From an uncultured Burkholderiales bacterium (lineage in GTDB: Bacteria > Pseudomonadota > Gammaproteobacteria > Burkholderiales > Burkholderiaceae), in NCBI GenBank assembly GCA_946480465.1, contig CAMLJY010000013.1, positions 1 to 64,000 of the forward strand: a DNA stretch of 64,000 nucleotides. The letters run 5' to 3'. Numbering within the stretch: the stretch's first letter is position 1; each line of letters begins with the position of its first letter. The notes below the pieces were generated by a model, which made no database searches, was not told the DNA's origin, and saw only the letters and a program-made list of their open reading frames with translations. Below are positions 46,870-56,084 of this stretch, piece after piece. The position numbers and the translations under genes are program-made.

Positions 46870-49464
46870 TCAGGCCGCCGCCGGTTGCATCAAGGCATCG
46901 ATCGCCGCCAGGAAGCGCCGCACGTCGATGGGCTTGGTCCAGTAATCGTCGAAGCCGGCGGCGCGGGCCGCCTGCACGTCATCGGGCATCGCATTGGCGG
47001 ACAAGGCGATGTACCGGCAATGCCCATGCCGCGGATCGGCCCGCAGGCGCTGCATCACCTCCGTGCCCGAGAGGTCGGGCAATTGCAGGTCCAGCAGCAA
47101 CACGTCGGGGTCGAATTCGGCCGCGCGCGCAATGGCGCTGCCGCCGTCTTCGCACATTTCCACAGCCAGGGCCGGCCGCATGCCGAAGACCTCGCGCAGC
47201 AGCAGCAGGTTGACCGGGTTGTCCTCCACGCACAGCACGCGCAAGACGGGGCGCTCCGCCGCTGGCGAAGTCGCAGGTATCGCACTGTCGCGGACGCCGG
47301 CCGGCTCATCGGCCTGCGGCAGCCAAACCCTGAATTCGCTGCCGCGGCCCGGTTGGCTGTCCGCCTCGATGTGCCCACCCAAGCGCTGCACGTAGCGGCT
47401 GACGATGGCCAGGCCAATGCCCGGTCCGTCAATGCCCTCATGCTCCACACCCAGCCGCTGGAAGGGCTCGAAGGCCGCCGCCAAATGGCGCGGGTTCATG
47501 CCCCGGCCGGTGTCGCGCAGGGCCAGCACCCAGCCCGCAGCACCGCCGCGTTCCTGGGCATGCAGGCGCAGATCCACGGTGCCACCCGGCCAGTTGAAGC
47601 GGATCGCGTTGTCAACCAGCTGGTCGAGCACCCGGGCCAGGCGCAGCCGGTCGCTGCGCACGCGCGCGGCGGGGCCGGCTACCTGCAGGCGCAGCGTGAC
47701 GCCGGCATGCGCCGCCGCGGCCTCGTTGCGCTGCTGGCACTCCGCCGCCGCCTGGCGCAGATCGATCGCCTCGAAGACCATCGGCATCGCCGACTCATCC
47801 TCGCCGGCGAGTTCCAGCACCTCGTCGATCATCAGGAGCAGCCGCCGCCCCGCGGTTTCGATCCGATCCAGGCGCTCGCGCTGGCGCTTGCTGGGGGGCT
47901 CCTCGCGGTCATGCGCCAGCAGCGCGGCAAAGCCCAGCACCGCATTCAGCGGCGTGCGCAATTCATGGCTCATGCGGGCCAGGAACTCCGTCTTGGCCCG
48001 GCTCTCCTGTTCGGCCCGCAGGTGTTCCCGCGCCTCCGCTTCGGCCAGCTTGCGCTCGGTCACGTCGATGTCGATGCCGGCCACGTACAGCGGCCGGCCC
48101 GCTGGATCGGGCACCGCCCGGCCGAACGAAGCCAGCCAGCGCTGCTCGCCATTGGGCCAGCGCACGCGGTACTCCTGGCGAAAGGTCTCGCCACGCTCGA
48201 CATGCCGCCGCAGCGCCGCCTCGGCATCCGCCCAATCCGATGGATCAGCCGACTCGGCCAGCACCTCCTCGACCGGCAGCGGCGAGGGCTCGCGCCCGCG
48301 CAGCCGGTAGCCCACCTCGCTGAGGTAGGACGAACGCCCATCCAGCCGCCGTTCCCACACCCCCACCCCCGCCGCCTCCAGCACGAAGCCGATGCGCTCC
48401 CGCTCGGCCTCCAGGGCCAGGCGCGCCAGCTGCTGCTGCGTGACGTCGACATGGACGCCGAAGGAAAGACGGCGGCCATCCCTCACCAGCCGCCGGGTGC
48501 GGGCATGGATCCAGCGCACCTCCTCGCTGTCCGGAACGGGAATGCGGAACAGCAGGTCGTCCAGCGCGGGCCAGTGCACCATCGACTCACTCTGGCGCTC
48601 CCGCATCCAATCCCGGTCCAGCGGGTGCACGTGGCGCTGCAGCCATTCCTCGATCGATGGAGGGCCTTCGGCGGGTGCCCGGTGGTGCATCCGGTACATC
48701 TCGTCGTCCCAGTCAGTGCGCTGGTCACCACTGTCGCGCGACCAGAACGCCAGGCCGATCGTCTCGCCCGCCAGCCGCATGCGCTCGGACAGCCGCAGGC
48801 TTCGGTCGCGCTCCGCCGCCAGTTCGCTCAGGTCGATCGACACGCCCAGCAATCCCAGCAGTTCGCCGTTGGCAGCGCGTTGCGCGACTCGGCGCGTCAA
48901 CAGCGTGCGGTGGCCACCCGCCGCCGTGGCATAACGAACCATCGCATCGGCCACCTTGTCGTCGCGCAGCGCCTGCTCGGCGGCCCGGGCGATCGCCGGG
49001 CGATCATCCGGATGCATGTGCGCGCGATGGTCCTCCAGCGGCACGCTGAAAGCATCGCCCGAGGCCTCCAGCCGCTGCGCACCGCGCCGCACGAAGTGGA
49101 TGCGCCGAAGGTCGCGGTCGACCCACCAGACCGACACGTCCGACATTTGCAGCGCTCGTTCGATCAGCTCCCGATCCTCCTCGGGCTGGGTCCGCCGCGC
49201 GCCCTCGGTGACGATCCAGATCAGCCGGCCGTCGTCGAGCCGAACGACGCGGCAGCGGACGCGCCAACGTTCCTTTGAGCCGAACCAGCGATCGGCATCG
49301 CCCGGCTCGCGCAGCTCAGCGGCACAGCGGCCCAGTTCTTCTTCCGCGAGACCGTGCAGCGACAGCCACTGGCGCGCGGCCGCATTCACTTCCCACGCCG
49401 ACCCGCCGTCGGTGTCTCGAACGCGCACGGCCGGAATCGGCGCTTCGCGCCACAGCTGATCCAT
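46870..49464 (-). CDS. Multi-PAS hybrid histidine kinase/response regulator
   Basis: The 864-residue protein has no membrane helix. Four PAS-like units span about 1-110, 105-220, 225-345 and 350-475, then a HisKA domain with His500 (ARMSHELRTPLNAVL), a HATPase domain (LVDNAIRFN, DTGRGM, GIGLAIVSRYVQRLGG) and a C-terminal receiver with Asp792 (LLLDLQLPDLSG). It senses a cytoplasmic signal, perhaps redox or a ligand. The final output protein is not adjacent; phosphotransfer to a separate Hpt protein is the usual route. Confidence 0.93.
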   Translation of the reverse strand: MDQLWREAPIPAVRVRDTDGGSAWEVNAAARQWLSLHGLAEEELGRCAAELREPGDADRWFGSKERWRVRCRVVRLDDGRLIWIVTEGARRTQPEEDRELIERALQMSDVSVWWVDRDLRRIHFVRRGAQRLEASGDAFSVPLEDHRAHMHPDDRPAIARAAEQALRDDKVADAMVRYATAAGGHRTLLTRRVAQRAANGELLGLLGVSIDLSELAAERDRSLRLSERMRLAGETIGLAFWSRDSGDQRTDWDDEMYRMHHRAPAEGPPSIEEWLQRHVHPLDRDWMRERQSESMVHWPALDDLLFRIPVPDSEEVRWIHARTRRLVRDGRRLSFGVHVDVTQQQLARLALEAERERIGFVLEAAGVGVWERRLDGRSSYLSEVGYRLRGREPSPLPVEEVLAESADPSDWADAEAALRRHVERGETFRQEYRVRWPNGEQRWLASFGRAVPDPAGRPLYVAGIDIDVTERKLAEAEAREHLRAEQESRAKTEFLARMSHELRTPLNAVLGFAALLAHDREEPPSKRQRERLDRIETAGRRLLLMIDEVLELAGEDESAMPMVFEAIDLRQAAAECQQRNEAAAAHAGVTLRLQVAGPAARVRSDRLRLARVLDQLVDNAIRFNWPGGTVDLRLHAQERGGAAGWVLALRDTGRGMNPRHLAAAFEPFQRLGVEHEGIDGPGIGLAIVSRYVQRLGGHIEADSQPGRGSEFRVWLPQADEPAGVRDSAIPATSPAAERPVLRVLCVEDNPVNLLLLREVFGMRPALAVEMCEDGGSAIARAAEFDPDVLLLDLQLPDLSGTEVMQRLRADPRHGHCRYIALSANAMPDDVQAARAAGFDDYWTKPIDVRRFLAAIDALMQPAAA

Positions 49465-49515
49465 CGACCACCCGTACTTCCCATGAGGAACCCACGCCTG
49501 CCGAGGCGCCTGGGC

Positions 49516-49564
49516 GCTTGCCGGCGCGGCCGCTTGCCGCCCCTGCGGCTGCCAGCCGGCAAGC
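49516..49564. repeat. Ten-base inverted repeat between msrA and the hybrid kinase
   Basis: GCTTGCCGGC (49516-49525) and GCCGGCAAGC (49555-49564) are perfect complements around a 29-base GC-rich interior. It lies downstream of msrA and upstream of the hybrid kinase gene, both on the minus strand. It could end msrA transcription or affect the kinase leader. No U-tract follows. Confidence 0.5.
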
Positions 49565-49611
49565 CGCGAACGGATCAGTGTAGCGCCGCACCTCTGGTGC
49601 AGGACCTGCCG

Positions 49612-50142
49612 TCAACCCCGTATCCGCTTCGCGAACGTGCGCCGGAATTTCTCGACCTTTGGTGCCACCACGTAGGCGCAGTACCCCTGCCCTGGATGCC
49701 GGGCAAAGTAGTGCTGGTGGTACTCCTCGGCACGGGAGTAGTTCGCCTCGCGCTGGATCTCCGTGACCGCGCGGCCACCGGCCCGCGCATCGACCTCGGC
49801 CAGCACCGCCCGTGCCACCGCTTCCTGCGACGCATCGTGCCAATAGATGCCCGACCGGTACTGCGGACCGACATCGTTGCCCTGGCGGTTCAAGGTCGTC
49901 GGATCGTGGATCACGAAGAAGATCTCCAGGATCTCCCGCAGCGAAATGCGCGCCGGATCGAAGCGCACCCGCACCACCTCGGCATGACCGGTGTCACCGC
50001 CACAGACCTGCTCGTACGTGGGCACGGCAACGTGGCCGTTGCTGTAGCCCGATTCGACGGCCGTCACACCGTCGACCTGCTCGTAGACCGCCTCCAGGCA
50101 CCAGAAGCAGCCGCCCCCCAGCGTGATCGTCTCGTCGCTCAT
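49612..50142 (-). CDS. msrA: Peptide-methionine (S)-S-oxide reductase
   Basis: MsrA repairs oxidised methionine in proteins. The 176-residue protein has the catalytic GGCFWC motif with Cys12 (and Cys15), and the family core SGYSNGHVAVPTYEQVCGGDTGHAEVV and NRQGNDVGPQYRSGIYW. No MsrB domain is fused. It is divergent from the YdcF-like gene. Confidence 0.96.
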   Translation of the reverse strand: MSDETITLGGGCFWCLEAVYEQVDGVTAVESGYSNGHVAVPTYEQVCGGDTGHAEVVRVRFDPARISLREILEIFFVIHDPTTLNRQGNDVGPQYRSGIYWHDASQEAVARAVLAEVDARAGGRAVTEIQREANYSRAEEYHQHYFARHPGQGYCAYVVAPKVEKFRRTFAKRIRG

Positions 50143-50255
50143 CTCTATCGTCCCGTCGAAATGTCGGTGCGAACGGCATTCTCGGCCCGACCAGCGGGAT
50201 GCTCGCCCCCTGGGGCCACCGCACAATCGCGCGCAGTAATTAGTGGAGCATCGGA

Positions 50256-51080
50256 TTGGACAGCGTGCTGGCATCTTTGGGCTGGGAAGGCGTCAAGCCA
50301 CTGCTGGCCGCCCTGGTTCTGCCACCCGTTCCGCTGCTGTTGGTGCTCGCCTTCGGCGTGCGCCAGGTCTTCCGCCAACGCCGCCTGTCAGGGTGGGTGA
50401 GCATCGGCCTGGGCTGCATGGGGCTGTGGCTGTGCTCCTCCATCGCGGTGGGCGACGCCCTCGAGCGCACCTTGCTGCCCGACGCAGCAGCGCTCGGCGA
50501 AGCCCGGATCAGCGAGCTGCGGCAATTGCCATCGAACAGGAAGCTGGCCATCGCCGTGCTTGGCGGCGGGCGCGAAGCACTGGCGCCCGAGTATGGAGAG
50601 GCCCACCTCTCGGCAAGGTCGATGCAGCGCTTGCACTACGCCAACTGGCTGGCACGTCGCCTCGGCGGTGCTCCGATCCTGTTTTCCGGGGGCACGGGGC
50701 GCGACCAGGATCCCGATGGTCCCGCCGAGGCCGAAGTGGCCGCACGAATCGCCGACCGGGACTATGGGCGCCGCCTGCGCTGGCTCGAGAAACTGTCTCG
50801 CGATACGCGGGAGAACGCTGCCGCCAGCGTGCCGATGCTGACGGCCGACGGCGTCACCGACATCATCGTCGTCACCCATGGCTGGCACATGCCGCGCGCC
50901 GAGCGCGCCTTCGCGGATGTCGCGCGGCGGCAGTCGACGCCTCCGCGCATCGTCCCCGCCCCGATGGGCCTGGCACGGAACACGGAGGCGGCGCCGCTGC
51001 GCTGGCTGCCGACCGCCGAAGGCACGGTCCACGTGCGCACCGTATTGCGCGAGGCGCTGGGCCTGTTCATGGGATCCTGA
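50256..51080 (+). CDS. YdcF/DUF218-like membrane protein
   Basis: The 274-residue protein has two N-terminal hydrophobic segments (LLAALVLPPVPLLLVLAFGV and WVSIGLGCMGLWLCSSIAVG) and a DUF218 domain: KLAIAVLGGGREALAPEYGE, PILFSGGTG, DTRENAAASVPML and DIIVVTHGWHMPRAERAF. This is the ElyC/SanA/YdcF group linked to envelope polysaccharide carriers. The start is TTG, supported by GGAG seven bases upstream. Divergent from msrA. Confidence 0.88.
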   Translation: MDSVLASLGWEGVKPLLAALVLPPVPLLLVLAFGVRQVFRQRRLSGWVSIGLGCMGLWLCSSIAVGDALERTLLPDAAALGEARISELRQLPSNRKLAIAVLGGGREALAPEYGEAHLSARSMQRLHYANWLARRLGGAPILFSGGTGRDQDPDGPAEAEVAARIADRDYGRRLRWLEKLSRDTRENAAASVPMLTADGVTDIIVVTHGWHMPRAERAFADVARRQSTPPRIVPAPMGLARNTEAAPLRWLPTAEGTVHVRTVLREALGLFMGS

Positions 51081-51100
51081 GGCTGTGTCAGGCACCGCCT

Positions 51101-51139
51101 AAAACGACAAACCCCTCCGCACCAGAGGTCCGGAGGGGT
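51101..51139 (-). terminator. Intrinsic terminator of the ubiD transcript
   Basis: ACCCCTCCG and CGGAGGGGT (51111-51119 with 51131-51139) form a nine-pair stem with an 11-base loop. On the minus strand the stem is followed by TTGTCGTTTT (51110-51101), a U-rich tract. This is the clearest Rho-independent terminator in the window and shows that the transcript runs on the ubiD strand. Confidence 0.75.
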
Positions 51140-51238
51140 GGGTGGCCACCAGCCACCATGTGGAGCTCCAGAGAGAAGAAGTCCGGGGCCCCTGTAGCGC
51201 AGAGACTGCGCAACGGTTGGTACCTTGAATCATCAAGG
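51101..51238 (-). ncRNA. Structured 3' RNA downstream of ubiD
   Basis: On the minus strand after the ubiD stop, a chain of hairpins is seen: CCTTGA/TCAAGG (51223-51238), GCGCAG-tct-CTGCGC (51197-51211), the palindrome TGGAGCTCCA (51161-51170), GGTGGC/GCCACC (51141-51157), and the intrinsic terminator. All stems are perfect. It may be a 3'-UTR-derived or independent small RNA of about 140 nt. A small ORF starts inside (ATG at 51160, ending near 51091) but looks too poor to be a gene. I considered 6S RNA but could not form its closing stem. Confidence 0.45.
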
Positions 51239-51326
51239 CCCCCCAAGGGTAGGCGAGCCGCGCGCGAGATTCAAGGGCTTCCGCCCGCTTCCGCGCATCC
51301 GTCGGGCTCCCGGCCCGCAGTGCGGA

Positions 51327-52889
51327 TCAAACCCCGCCCGACAGGACCCGCTCGACGACGGATGCGACACGTGACTGCACGTCCGCGGTCATCGTAATCG
51401 GCCGCCCCCACTCACGGGCCGTCTCGCCCGGCCACTTGTGAGTCGCGTCGAGGCCCATCTTGCCGCCCAGGCCACTCACCGGCGACGCGAAGTCGAGGTA
51501 GTCGATCGGCGTCTCCGACACGAGGGTGGTGTCGCGCACCGGGTCCATGCGGGTCGTGATGGCCCATACCACGTCCTTCCAGTCGCGGATGTTCACGTCG
51601 GCATCGGTCACGACGATGAACTTCGTGTACATGAACTGGCGCAGGAAGCTCCACAGCCCGAACATGACGCGCTTGGCATGCCCGGCATAGCTCTTCCGGA
51701 TGGAGATCACCGCCAAGCGGTAGCTGCAACCTTCCGGGGGCAGGTAGAAGTCGACGATCTCAGGAAACTGCTTCTGGAGGATGGGCACGAAGACCTCGTT
51801 CAGCGCCACACCGAGCACCGCTGGCTCGTCGGGAGGCTTGCCCGTGTAGGTGGAGTGATAGATCGCGCCGCGGCGATGCGTCAGACGGTCGACACGGAAG
51901 ACGGGAAACCAGTCCTGCTCGTTGTAGTAGCCCGTGTGGTCGCCAAAGGGCCCCTCCAAGGCGTGCAGGTAGCCGCCGGTCTCGCGCAGTGGCACGCCGT
52001 GCTCGCTCTGGCCCGTGAACCCAGGACTGGCGGGGGGTATGTGTCCTTCGAGCACGATCTCGGCCGTGGCCGGAACCTGCAGCGGCCGGCCCGGCTCCCC
52101 AACGCTGCAGTCGACGAGCTCTGTGGCGCTGCCGCGCAGCAGCCCCGCGAACTGGTACTCCGACAGCGTGTCCGGCACCGGCGTGACCGCTCCCAGCGTG
52201 GTCGCGGGATCGGCCCCAAGCGCAACGGCAATCGGAAACGGCTGGCCGGGCCTGACCCGCGCGAAATCGCGGAAGTCCAGGGCCCCGCCCCGATGCGCCA
52301 GCCACCGCATGATCAGGTCACGGCGACCGATCACCTGCTGCCGGTAGATGCCGATGTTCTGGCGCAGCCGCGGCTGGTCGACGCCTTGCTGCGGCCCGCG
52401 CGTCACCACCAGCCCCCAGGTGATCAGTGGCGCCACGTCACCCGGCCAGCAGGTCTGGATCGGCCAGCGGGCGAGGTCGACGTCGTCGCCCGTCAACTCG
52501 CAATCGCGACAGGGGCCATCGCCGCGGCGCACAGGCTTCATCGCCCAGGCCGCCTTGGCAAGTTGCACGAGCCGCCCGGCGTCCTTCAACCCCTGCGGCG
52601 GTTCGGGTTCCTTCAGCCGCGCCAGCAGGGCACCGATCTCCCGCAACTCGCCGAGGTCCGATGCCCCCATGCCCAGCGCCACGCGATGGGGCGTGCCGAA
52701 CAGATTGGCCAGCACCGGTGCATTGTGGCCCGTGGGCTTCTCGAACAGCAAAGCCGGCCCTTCCGCCCTCAGCACCTGGTCGGCCACCGCGGTCATCTCC
52801 AGCGCCGGTGAAACGGTCTCGCGGATGCGCCGAAGGTCACCTTGACGCTCAAGCTGGCCGATGAAGTCCCGAAGATCGCGGTATTTCAT
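51327..52889 (-). CDS. ubiD: UbiD-family 4-hydroxy-3-polyprenylbenzoate decarboxylase
   Basis: UbiD removes the carboxyl group from the ubiquinone precursor using prenylated FMN made by UbiX. The 520-residue protein has the standard start [19 protein letters not shown], and family blocks [41 protein letters not shown] and FGDHTGYYN. UbiX is not in the window. Some UbiD relatives act on other aromatic acids, but the length and start fit the ubiquinone enzyme. Confidence 0.95.
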   Translation of the reverse strand: MKYRDLRDFIGQLERQGDLRRIRETVSPALEMTAVADQVLRAEGPALLFEKPTGHNAPVLANLFGTPHRVALGMGASDLGELREIGALLARLKEPEPPQGLKDAGRLVQLAKAAWAMKPVRRGDGPCRDCELTGDDVDLARWPIQTCWPGDVAPLITWGLVVTRGPQQGVDQPRLRQNIGIYRQQVIGRRDLIMRWLAHRGGALDFRDFARVRPGQPFPIAVALGADPATTLGAVTPVPDTLSEYQFAGLLRGSATELVDCSVGEPGRPLQVPATAEIVLEGHIPPASPGFTGQSEHGVPLRETGGYLHALEGPFGDHTGYYNEQDWFPVFRVDRLTHRRGAIYHSTYTGKPPDEPAVLGVALNEVFVPILQKQFPEIVDFYLPPEGCSYRLAVISIRKSYAGHAKRVMFGLWSFLRQFMYTKFIVVTDADVNIRDWKDVVWAITTRMDPVRDTTLVSETPIDYLDFASPVSGLGGKMGLDATHKWPGETAREWGRPITMTADVQSRVASVVERVLSGGV

Positions 52890-52922
52890 TCCGTAGGGGC
52901 ATTAGAGACAATTTTTATATGC

Positions 52923-52952
52923 TTGACCGGTTATTTCCGGACTTCCTAGAAT
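52923..52952 (+). promoter_or_regulatory. Sigma-70-type promoter for the lytic transglycosylase
   Basis: TTGACC (52923-52928) and TAGAAT (52947-52952) are separated by 18 bases and each matches the consensus at five of six positions. Transcription would start near 52959, leaving a leader of about 160 bases before the gene at 53121. The spacer contains CCGG-ttattt-CCGG. Confidence 0.6.
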
Positions 52953-53120
52953 CCGCCCCAGCCTGATAGTTCAGGGTTTTCCCGCGCCTTCTTTCGTTGG
53001 GAAGGTAGGAAGCAACCACTGCCAGAGCCGTCCTGGCGCCGCCGACTGCGCGGCCTTTCCGGGCAAGCGGCCATTATCGTCGCGCCCCCATCCCACGATG
53101 GACAGGCCCACGAGGAAAGG

Positions 53121-53999
53121 ATGATCGTGAGAGCGATCGAACATGCACGCGCGGCCATGCTGGCGTGCGTCCGCTCCGCCAACGTCTTCGTTCGTGACGT
53201 CGGCGCGGGCTTGCTCGAGGTGAGCCACAACTCACTGGCCCTGATCGGCCTGTGCGTGGTGGCCACCGCCCTGTTTGCGGGGGGTCGCGCCGACCTCCGC
53301 GCCGCCGTCGAACAGCGCGCCCTGGATTGGCTGCTCGCGCGCCAGGAAGCCCGCGAGCCCGCGCCGCTTGCCTTGCAGGCTGCGCCGACGCCGGAACCAA
53401 ACGCGGTGGCCCGCGCGACCGCCATGGACCCCAAGACGCTACCGCAGCAACAGGCCGCCGTGGCGCATTGGCTGTCGCGGCGCTACAAGGTGGCACCCGA
53501 ACCTGTCGGACGACTGGTTCAGGAGGCATGGCACGTCGGGCAACGCGTGGGGCTCGATCCGACGCTGATCCTGGCGGTGATGGCCGTCGAATCCAGCTTC
53601 AACCCCTTCGCCCAGAGCCCGGTCGGAGCGCAGGGCCTCATGCAGGTCATGACGCGCATCCACGACGACAAGTACGAGGCCTTCGGCGGCACCCGGGCCG
53701 CCTTCGACCCGATCACCAACCTGCGAGTCGGGGTCCAGGTCCTGAAGGAATGCATCGCGCGCGCCGGCGGCCTCGAAGGAGGCCTGCGCCATTACGTCGG
53801 CGCAGCCAACCTCGAAGGGGACGGCGGCTACGTCGGCAAGGTGCTGGCCGAGCAGCTCAACCTGCGCAAGGTGGCCGACGGCAAGCCGGTGTCCGTCAAC
53901 GCGCCATTGGTGAGTCCGCCGGTCCAGGCGGTGCCCGTCGACGTGGCGCCGTCCGCACCAGAGGGTGCGCTGGCTGAACGCGTGGCACTTCTGCGGTAA
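53121..53999 (+). CDS. Membrane-bound lytic transglycosylase (SLT domain)
   Basis: The 292-residue protein has a membrane segment at about 38-54 and an SLT domain with catalytic Glu157 in [23 protein letters not shown], followed by [17 protein letters not shown] and RHYVGAAN. It cuts peptidoglycan glycan strands with formation of 1,6-anhydro ends. The region between helix and catalytic domain (about 75-105) is Ala/Pro-rich, as in a tether. It is divergent from ubiD and is followed by the glyA riboswitch. Confidence 0.92.
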   Translation: MIVRAIEHARAAMLACVRSANVFVRDVGAGLLEVSHNSLALIGLCVVATALFAGGRADLRAAVEQRALDWLLARQEAREPAPLALQAAPTPEPNAVARATAMDPKTLPQQQAAVAHWLSRRYKVAPEPVGRLVQEAWHVGQRVGLDPTLILAVMAVESSFNPFAQSPVGAQGLMQVMTRIHDDKYEAFGGTRAAFDPITNLRVGVQVLKECIARAGGLEGGLRHYVGAANLEGDGGYVGKVLAEQLNLRKVADGKPVSVNAPLVSPPVQAVPVDVAPSAPEGALAERVALLR

Positions 54000-54063
54000 C
54001 CCCAGGGCGCCGCAAGGGGGGCCGGCCGCGGCGGCCGGGCCTGCTTGCAGCCACCGTCTCCGC

Positions 54064-54069
54064 TACACT
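54064..54069 (+). promoter_or_regulatory. Candidate -10 element for the glyA transcript
   Basis: TACACT lies eight bases before the first stem of the riboswitch, so a transcript starting about seven bases after it would begin at the aptamer. A good -35 element at 17 bases is not seen. Confidence 0.4.
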
Positions 54070-54077
54070 CCCAACCC

Positions 54078-54192
54078 TCGCGCGACTGGCGATAGGGCGG
54101 CCCAACGCCCGAGGTGGATCACCACCATGGAGCGCGACCGGCGGCAGATCGATGCGGCCGGATGTCAAGCCGTTCGCCTGGGCAGCCTGCCG
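54078..54192 (+). promoter_or_regulatory. ZTP (pfl) riboswitch upstream of glyA
   Basis: The sequence fits the pfl-motif/ZTP aptamer. Stem P1 is TCGCGC (54078-54083) with GCGCGA (54132-54137). It is followed by GACTGGCG (54084-54091), a hairpin GGGCG/CGCCC (54095-54110), then GGTGGA and CCACC before GGAGCG. The second domain holds the conserved CGCCTGGGCA (54175-54184) inside CGGCAG/CTGCCG (54142-54147, 54187-54192). GGCG (54088-54091) can pair with CGCC (54175-54178) as the known pseudoknot. ZTP signals folate shortage and activates one-carbon genes, and glyA fits this role. Confidence 0.87.
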
Positions 54193-54246
54193 GCCGATGC
54201 CAATCGGGTCCGAGCAGGACCACACCTTGCACGAGGACTGCCCTCC

Positions 54247-55494
54247 ATGTTCGACCGCAACCTGTCCACCGTTTCCAACGTCGACCCCGAACTGTGGAAC
54301 ACGATCCTGGCCGAAAACCGCCGCCAGGAAGACCACATCGAGCTGATCGCCTCCGAGAACTACGCCTCGCCGGCCGTCATGCAAGCCCAGGGTTCGCAGC
54401 TGACGAACAAGTACGCCGAGGGCTATCCCGGCAAGCGCTACTACGGCGGCTGCGAGCACGTCGACGTGGTCGAGCAGCTGGCCATCGATCGCCTGAAGCA
54501 GCTCTTCGGCGCCGAACACGCCAACGTGCAACCGAACTCCGGCTCGCAAGCCAACCAGGCCGTGTTCTTCGGCCTGCTGCAGCCGGGCGACACGATCATG
54601 GGCATGAGCCTCGCAGAAGGCGGCCACCTCACCCACGGCATGCCGCTCAACATGAGCGGCAAGTGGTTCAAGGTCGTGAGCTACGGCCTCGATGCCCAGG
54701 AGGCCATCGATTACGACGCGATGGAGCGTCTCGCGCATGAGCACCGCCCGAAGCTGATCATCGCGGGTGCCTCGGCCTACGCGCTGCGCATCGATTTCGA
54801 GCGCTTCGCGAAGGTGGCTCAATCGATCGGTGCGTACTTCATGGTCGACATGGCCCACTACGCCGGCTTGATCGCTGCCGGTGTGTACCCCAATCCGGTG
54901 CCGCATGCCGACGTGGTGACCTCGACGACCCACAAGACGCTGCGCGGCCCGCGTGGCGGCCTGATCCTGATGAAGGACGCGGTCGCCAAGCAGATCAACA
55001 GCGCGATCTTCCCCGGCATCCAGGGCGGCCCGCTGATGCACGTCATCGCGGCCAAGGCCGTCGCCTTCAAGGAAGCGCTCTCGCCCGAGTTCAAGACCTA
55101 CCAGCAACAGGTGGTCAAGAACGCCGCAGTGATGGCCGAAACGCTCGTGCAGCGCGGCCTGCGGATCGTCTCCGGCCGGACCGAAAGCCACGTCATGCTC
55201 GTGGACCTGCGCGCCAAGGGCATCACCGGCAAGGACGCCGAAGCCGTGCTCGGCCGCGCGCACATCACCTGCAACAAGAACGCGATCCCGAACGACCCCC
55301 AGAAGCCCATGGTGACCAGCGGCATCCGACTGGGTTCGCCCGCGATGACCACGCGCGGTTTCACCGAGGAACAGGCGCGCGCGACTGCCCATCTGGTCGC
55401 CGACGTGCTCGATCATCCGCAGGACGAGGCGCGCCTGGCCGCCGTGCGCGACAAGGTCGCGGCCCTCACCCGGGACTTCCCGGTCTACCGCTGA
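54247..55494 (+). CDS. glyA: Serine hydroxymethyltransferase
   Basis: GlyA uses PLP and tetrahydrofolate to convert serine to glycine and 5,10-methylene-THF, the main one-carbon supply. The 415-residue length is normal. Visible are [25 protein letters not shown], and the PLP lysine in [14 protein letters not shown]. The first ATG of the family start [11 protein letters not shown] is used. GAGG-actgc-CCTC just before the ATG can fold over the ribosome site, a likely riboswitch output. nrdR follows after 31 bases. Confidence 0.97.
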   Translation: MFDRNLSTVSNVDPELWNTILAENRRQEDHIELIASENYASPAVMQAQGSQLTNKYAEGYPGKRYYGGCEHVDVVEQLAIDRLKQLFGAEHANVQPNSGSQANQAVFFGLLQPGDTIMGMSLAEGGHLTHGMPLNMSGKWFKVVSYGLDAQEAIDYDAMERLAHEHRPKLIIAGASAYALRIDFERFAKVAQSIGAYFMVDMAHYAGLIAAGVYPNPVPHADVVTSTTHKTLRGPRGGLILMKDAVAKQINSAIFPGIQGGPLMHVIAAKAVAFKEALSPEFKTYQQQVVKNAAVMAETLVQRGLRIVSGRTESHVMLVDLRAKGITGKDAEAVLGRAHITCNKNAIPNDPQKPMVTSGIRLGSPAMTTRGFTEEQARATAHLVADVLDHPQDEARLAAVRDKVAALTRDFPVYR

Positions 55495-55525
55495 CCCGAC
55501 GCGGGCGGCGCTACTCGCGATAAAG

Positions 55526-55969
55526 ATGCGCTGCCCGTTCTGCGCCCACGGCGAAACGCAGGTCGTCGAAACCCGCGAGTCGGACGAAGGCGACGTCATC
55601 CGCCGCCGCCGCCGCTGCCTGAAGTGCGACAAGCGCTTCACCACCTACGAGCGGGCGGAGATCGCGTTGCCCGCCGTGGTCAAGAAGGATGGAGCGCGAG
55701 TCGAGTACGACGCCGCCAAGCTCCGTGGCTCGATGACGCTCGCGCTTCGCAAGCGACCGGTCAGCATGGAACAGGTCGACGCAGCGATGGAGCGCATCCA
55801 GGAGAAGCTCCTGGCGTCCGGCGCGAAGGAAATCGCCAGTTCGCGGCTGGGCGAACTGGTCATGCGTGAACTCAAGCGCATGGACAAGGTCGCCTACGTC
55901 CGCTTTGCGTCGGTCTATCGCAGCTTCGAGGACGTGGATGCCTTCAGGCAGTTGATCCGCGACATCTGA
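55526..55969 (+). CDS. nrdR: Transcriptional repressor NrdR
   Basis: NrdR represses ribonucleotide reductase genes in response to ATP/dATP. The 147-residue protein has the zinc ribbon Cys3-Cys6 and Cys31-Cys34 ([20 protein letters not shown]) and the ATP-cone domain ([30 protein letters not shown]). It follows glyA on the same strand, a common Burkholderiales arrangement. Confidence 0.97.
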   Translation: MRCPFCAHGETQVVETRESDEGDVIRRRRRCLKCDKRFTTYERAEIALPAVVKKDGARVEYDAAKLRGSMTLALRKRPVSMEQVDAAMERIQEKLLASGAKEIASSRLGELVMRELKRMDKVAYVRFASVYRSFEDVDAFRQLIRDI

Positions 55970-56055
55970 ACGCCTCCCTCCAAAGGGGGCCCCCACGGCG
56001 CGACGGCCCTCTCCCCCTCCAGGGCGACGCGCGCCGAGCCCCGGATTCCTACAGT

Positions 56056-56084
56056 GAGACGCATACCACCTCAGGGAGCGTCTC
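56056..56084 (+). promoter_or_regulatory. Ribosome-site hairpin at the first pilin gene
   Basis: GAGACGC (56056-56062) and GCGTCTC (56078-56084) form a perfect seven-pair stem whose 3' arm ends directly at the ATG (56085). The 15-base loop contains most of the purine-rich CAGGGAG ribosome site. TACAGT (56050-56055) just before could be a -10 element, but then the stem would be only partly transcribed. The layout suggests translational control. Confidence 0.55.

Noticed and set aside
51091..51160. Small minus-strand ORF (ATG at 51160) inside the structured RNA downstream of ubiD
   Set aside because: It is only about 22 codons, lies across the hairpins and terminator, and has no ribosome site. 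RNA structure explains the region better.
51141..51260. Possible 6S RNA on the plus strand because of CCTTGAATCATCAAGG near its end
   Set aside because: The 6S closing stem and the CCTGAGCC-type central region are missing, and the terminator points to the minus strand.
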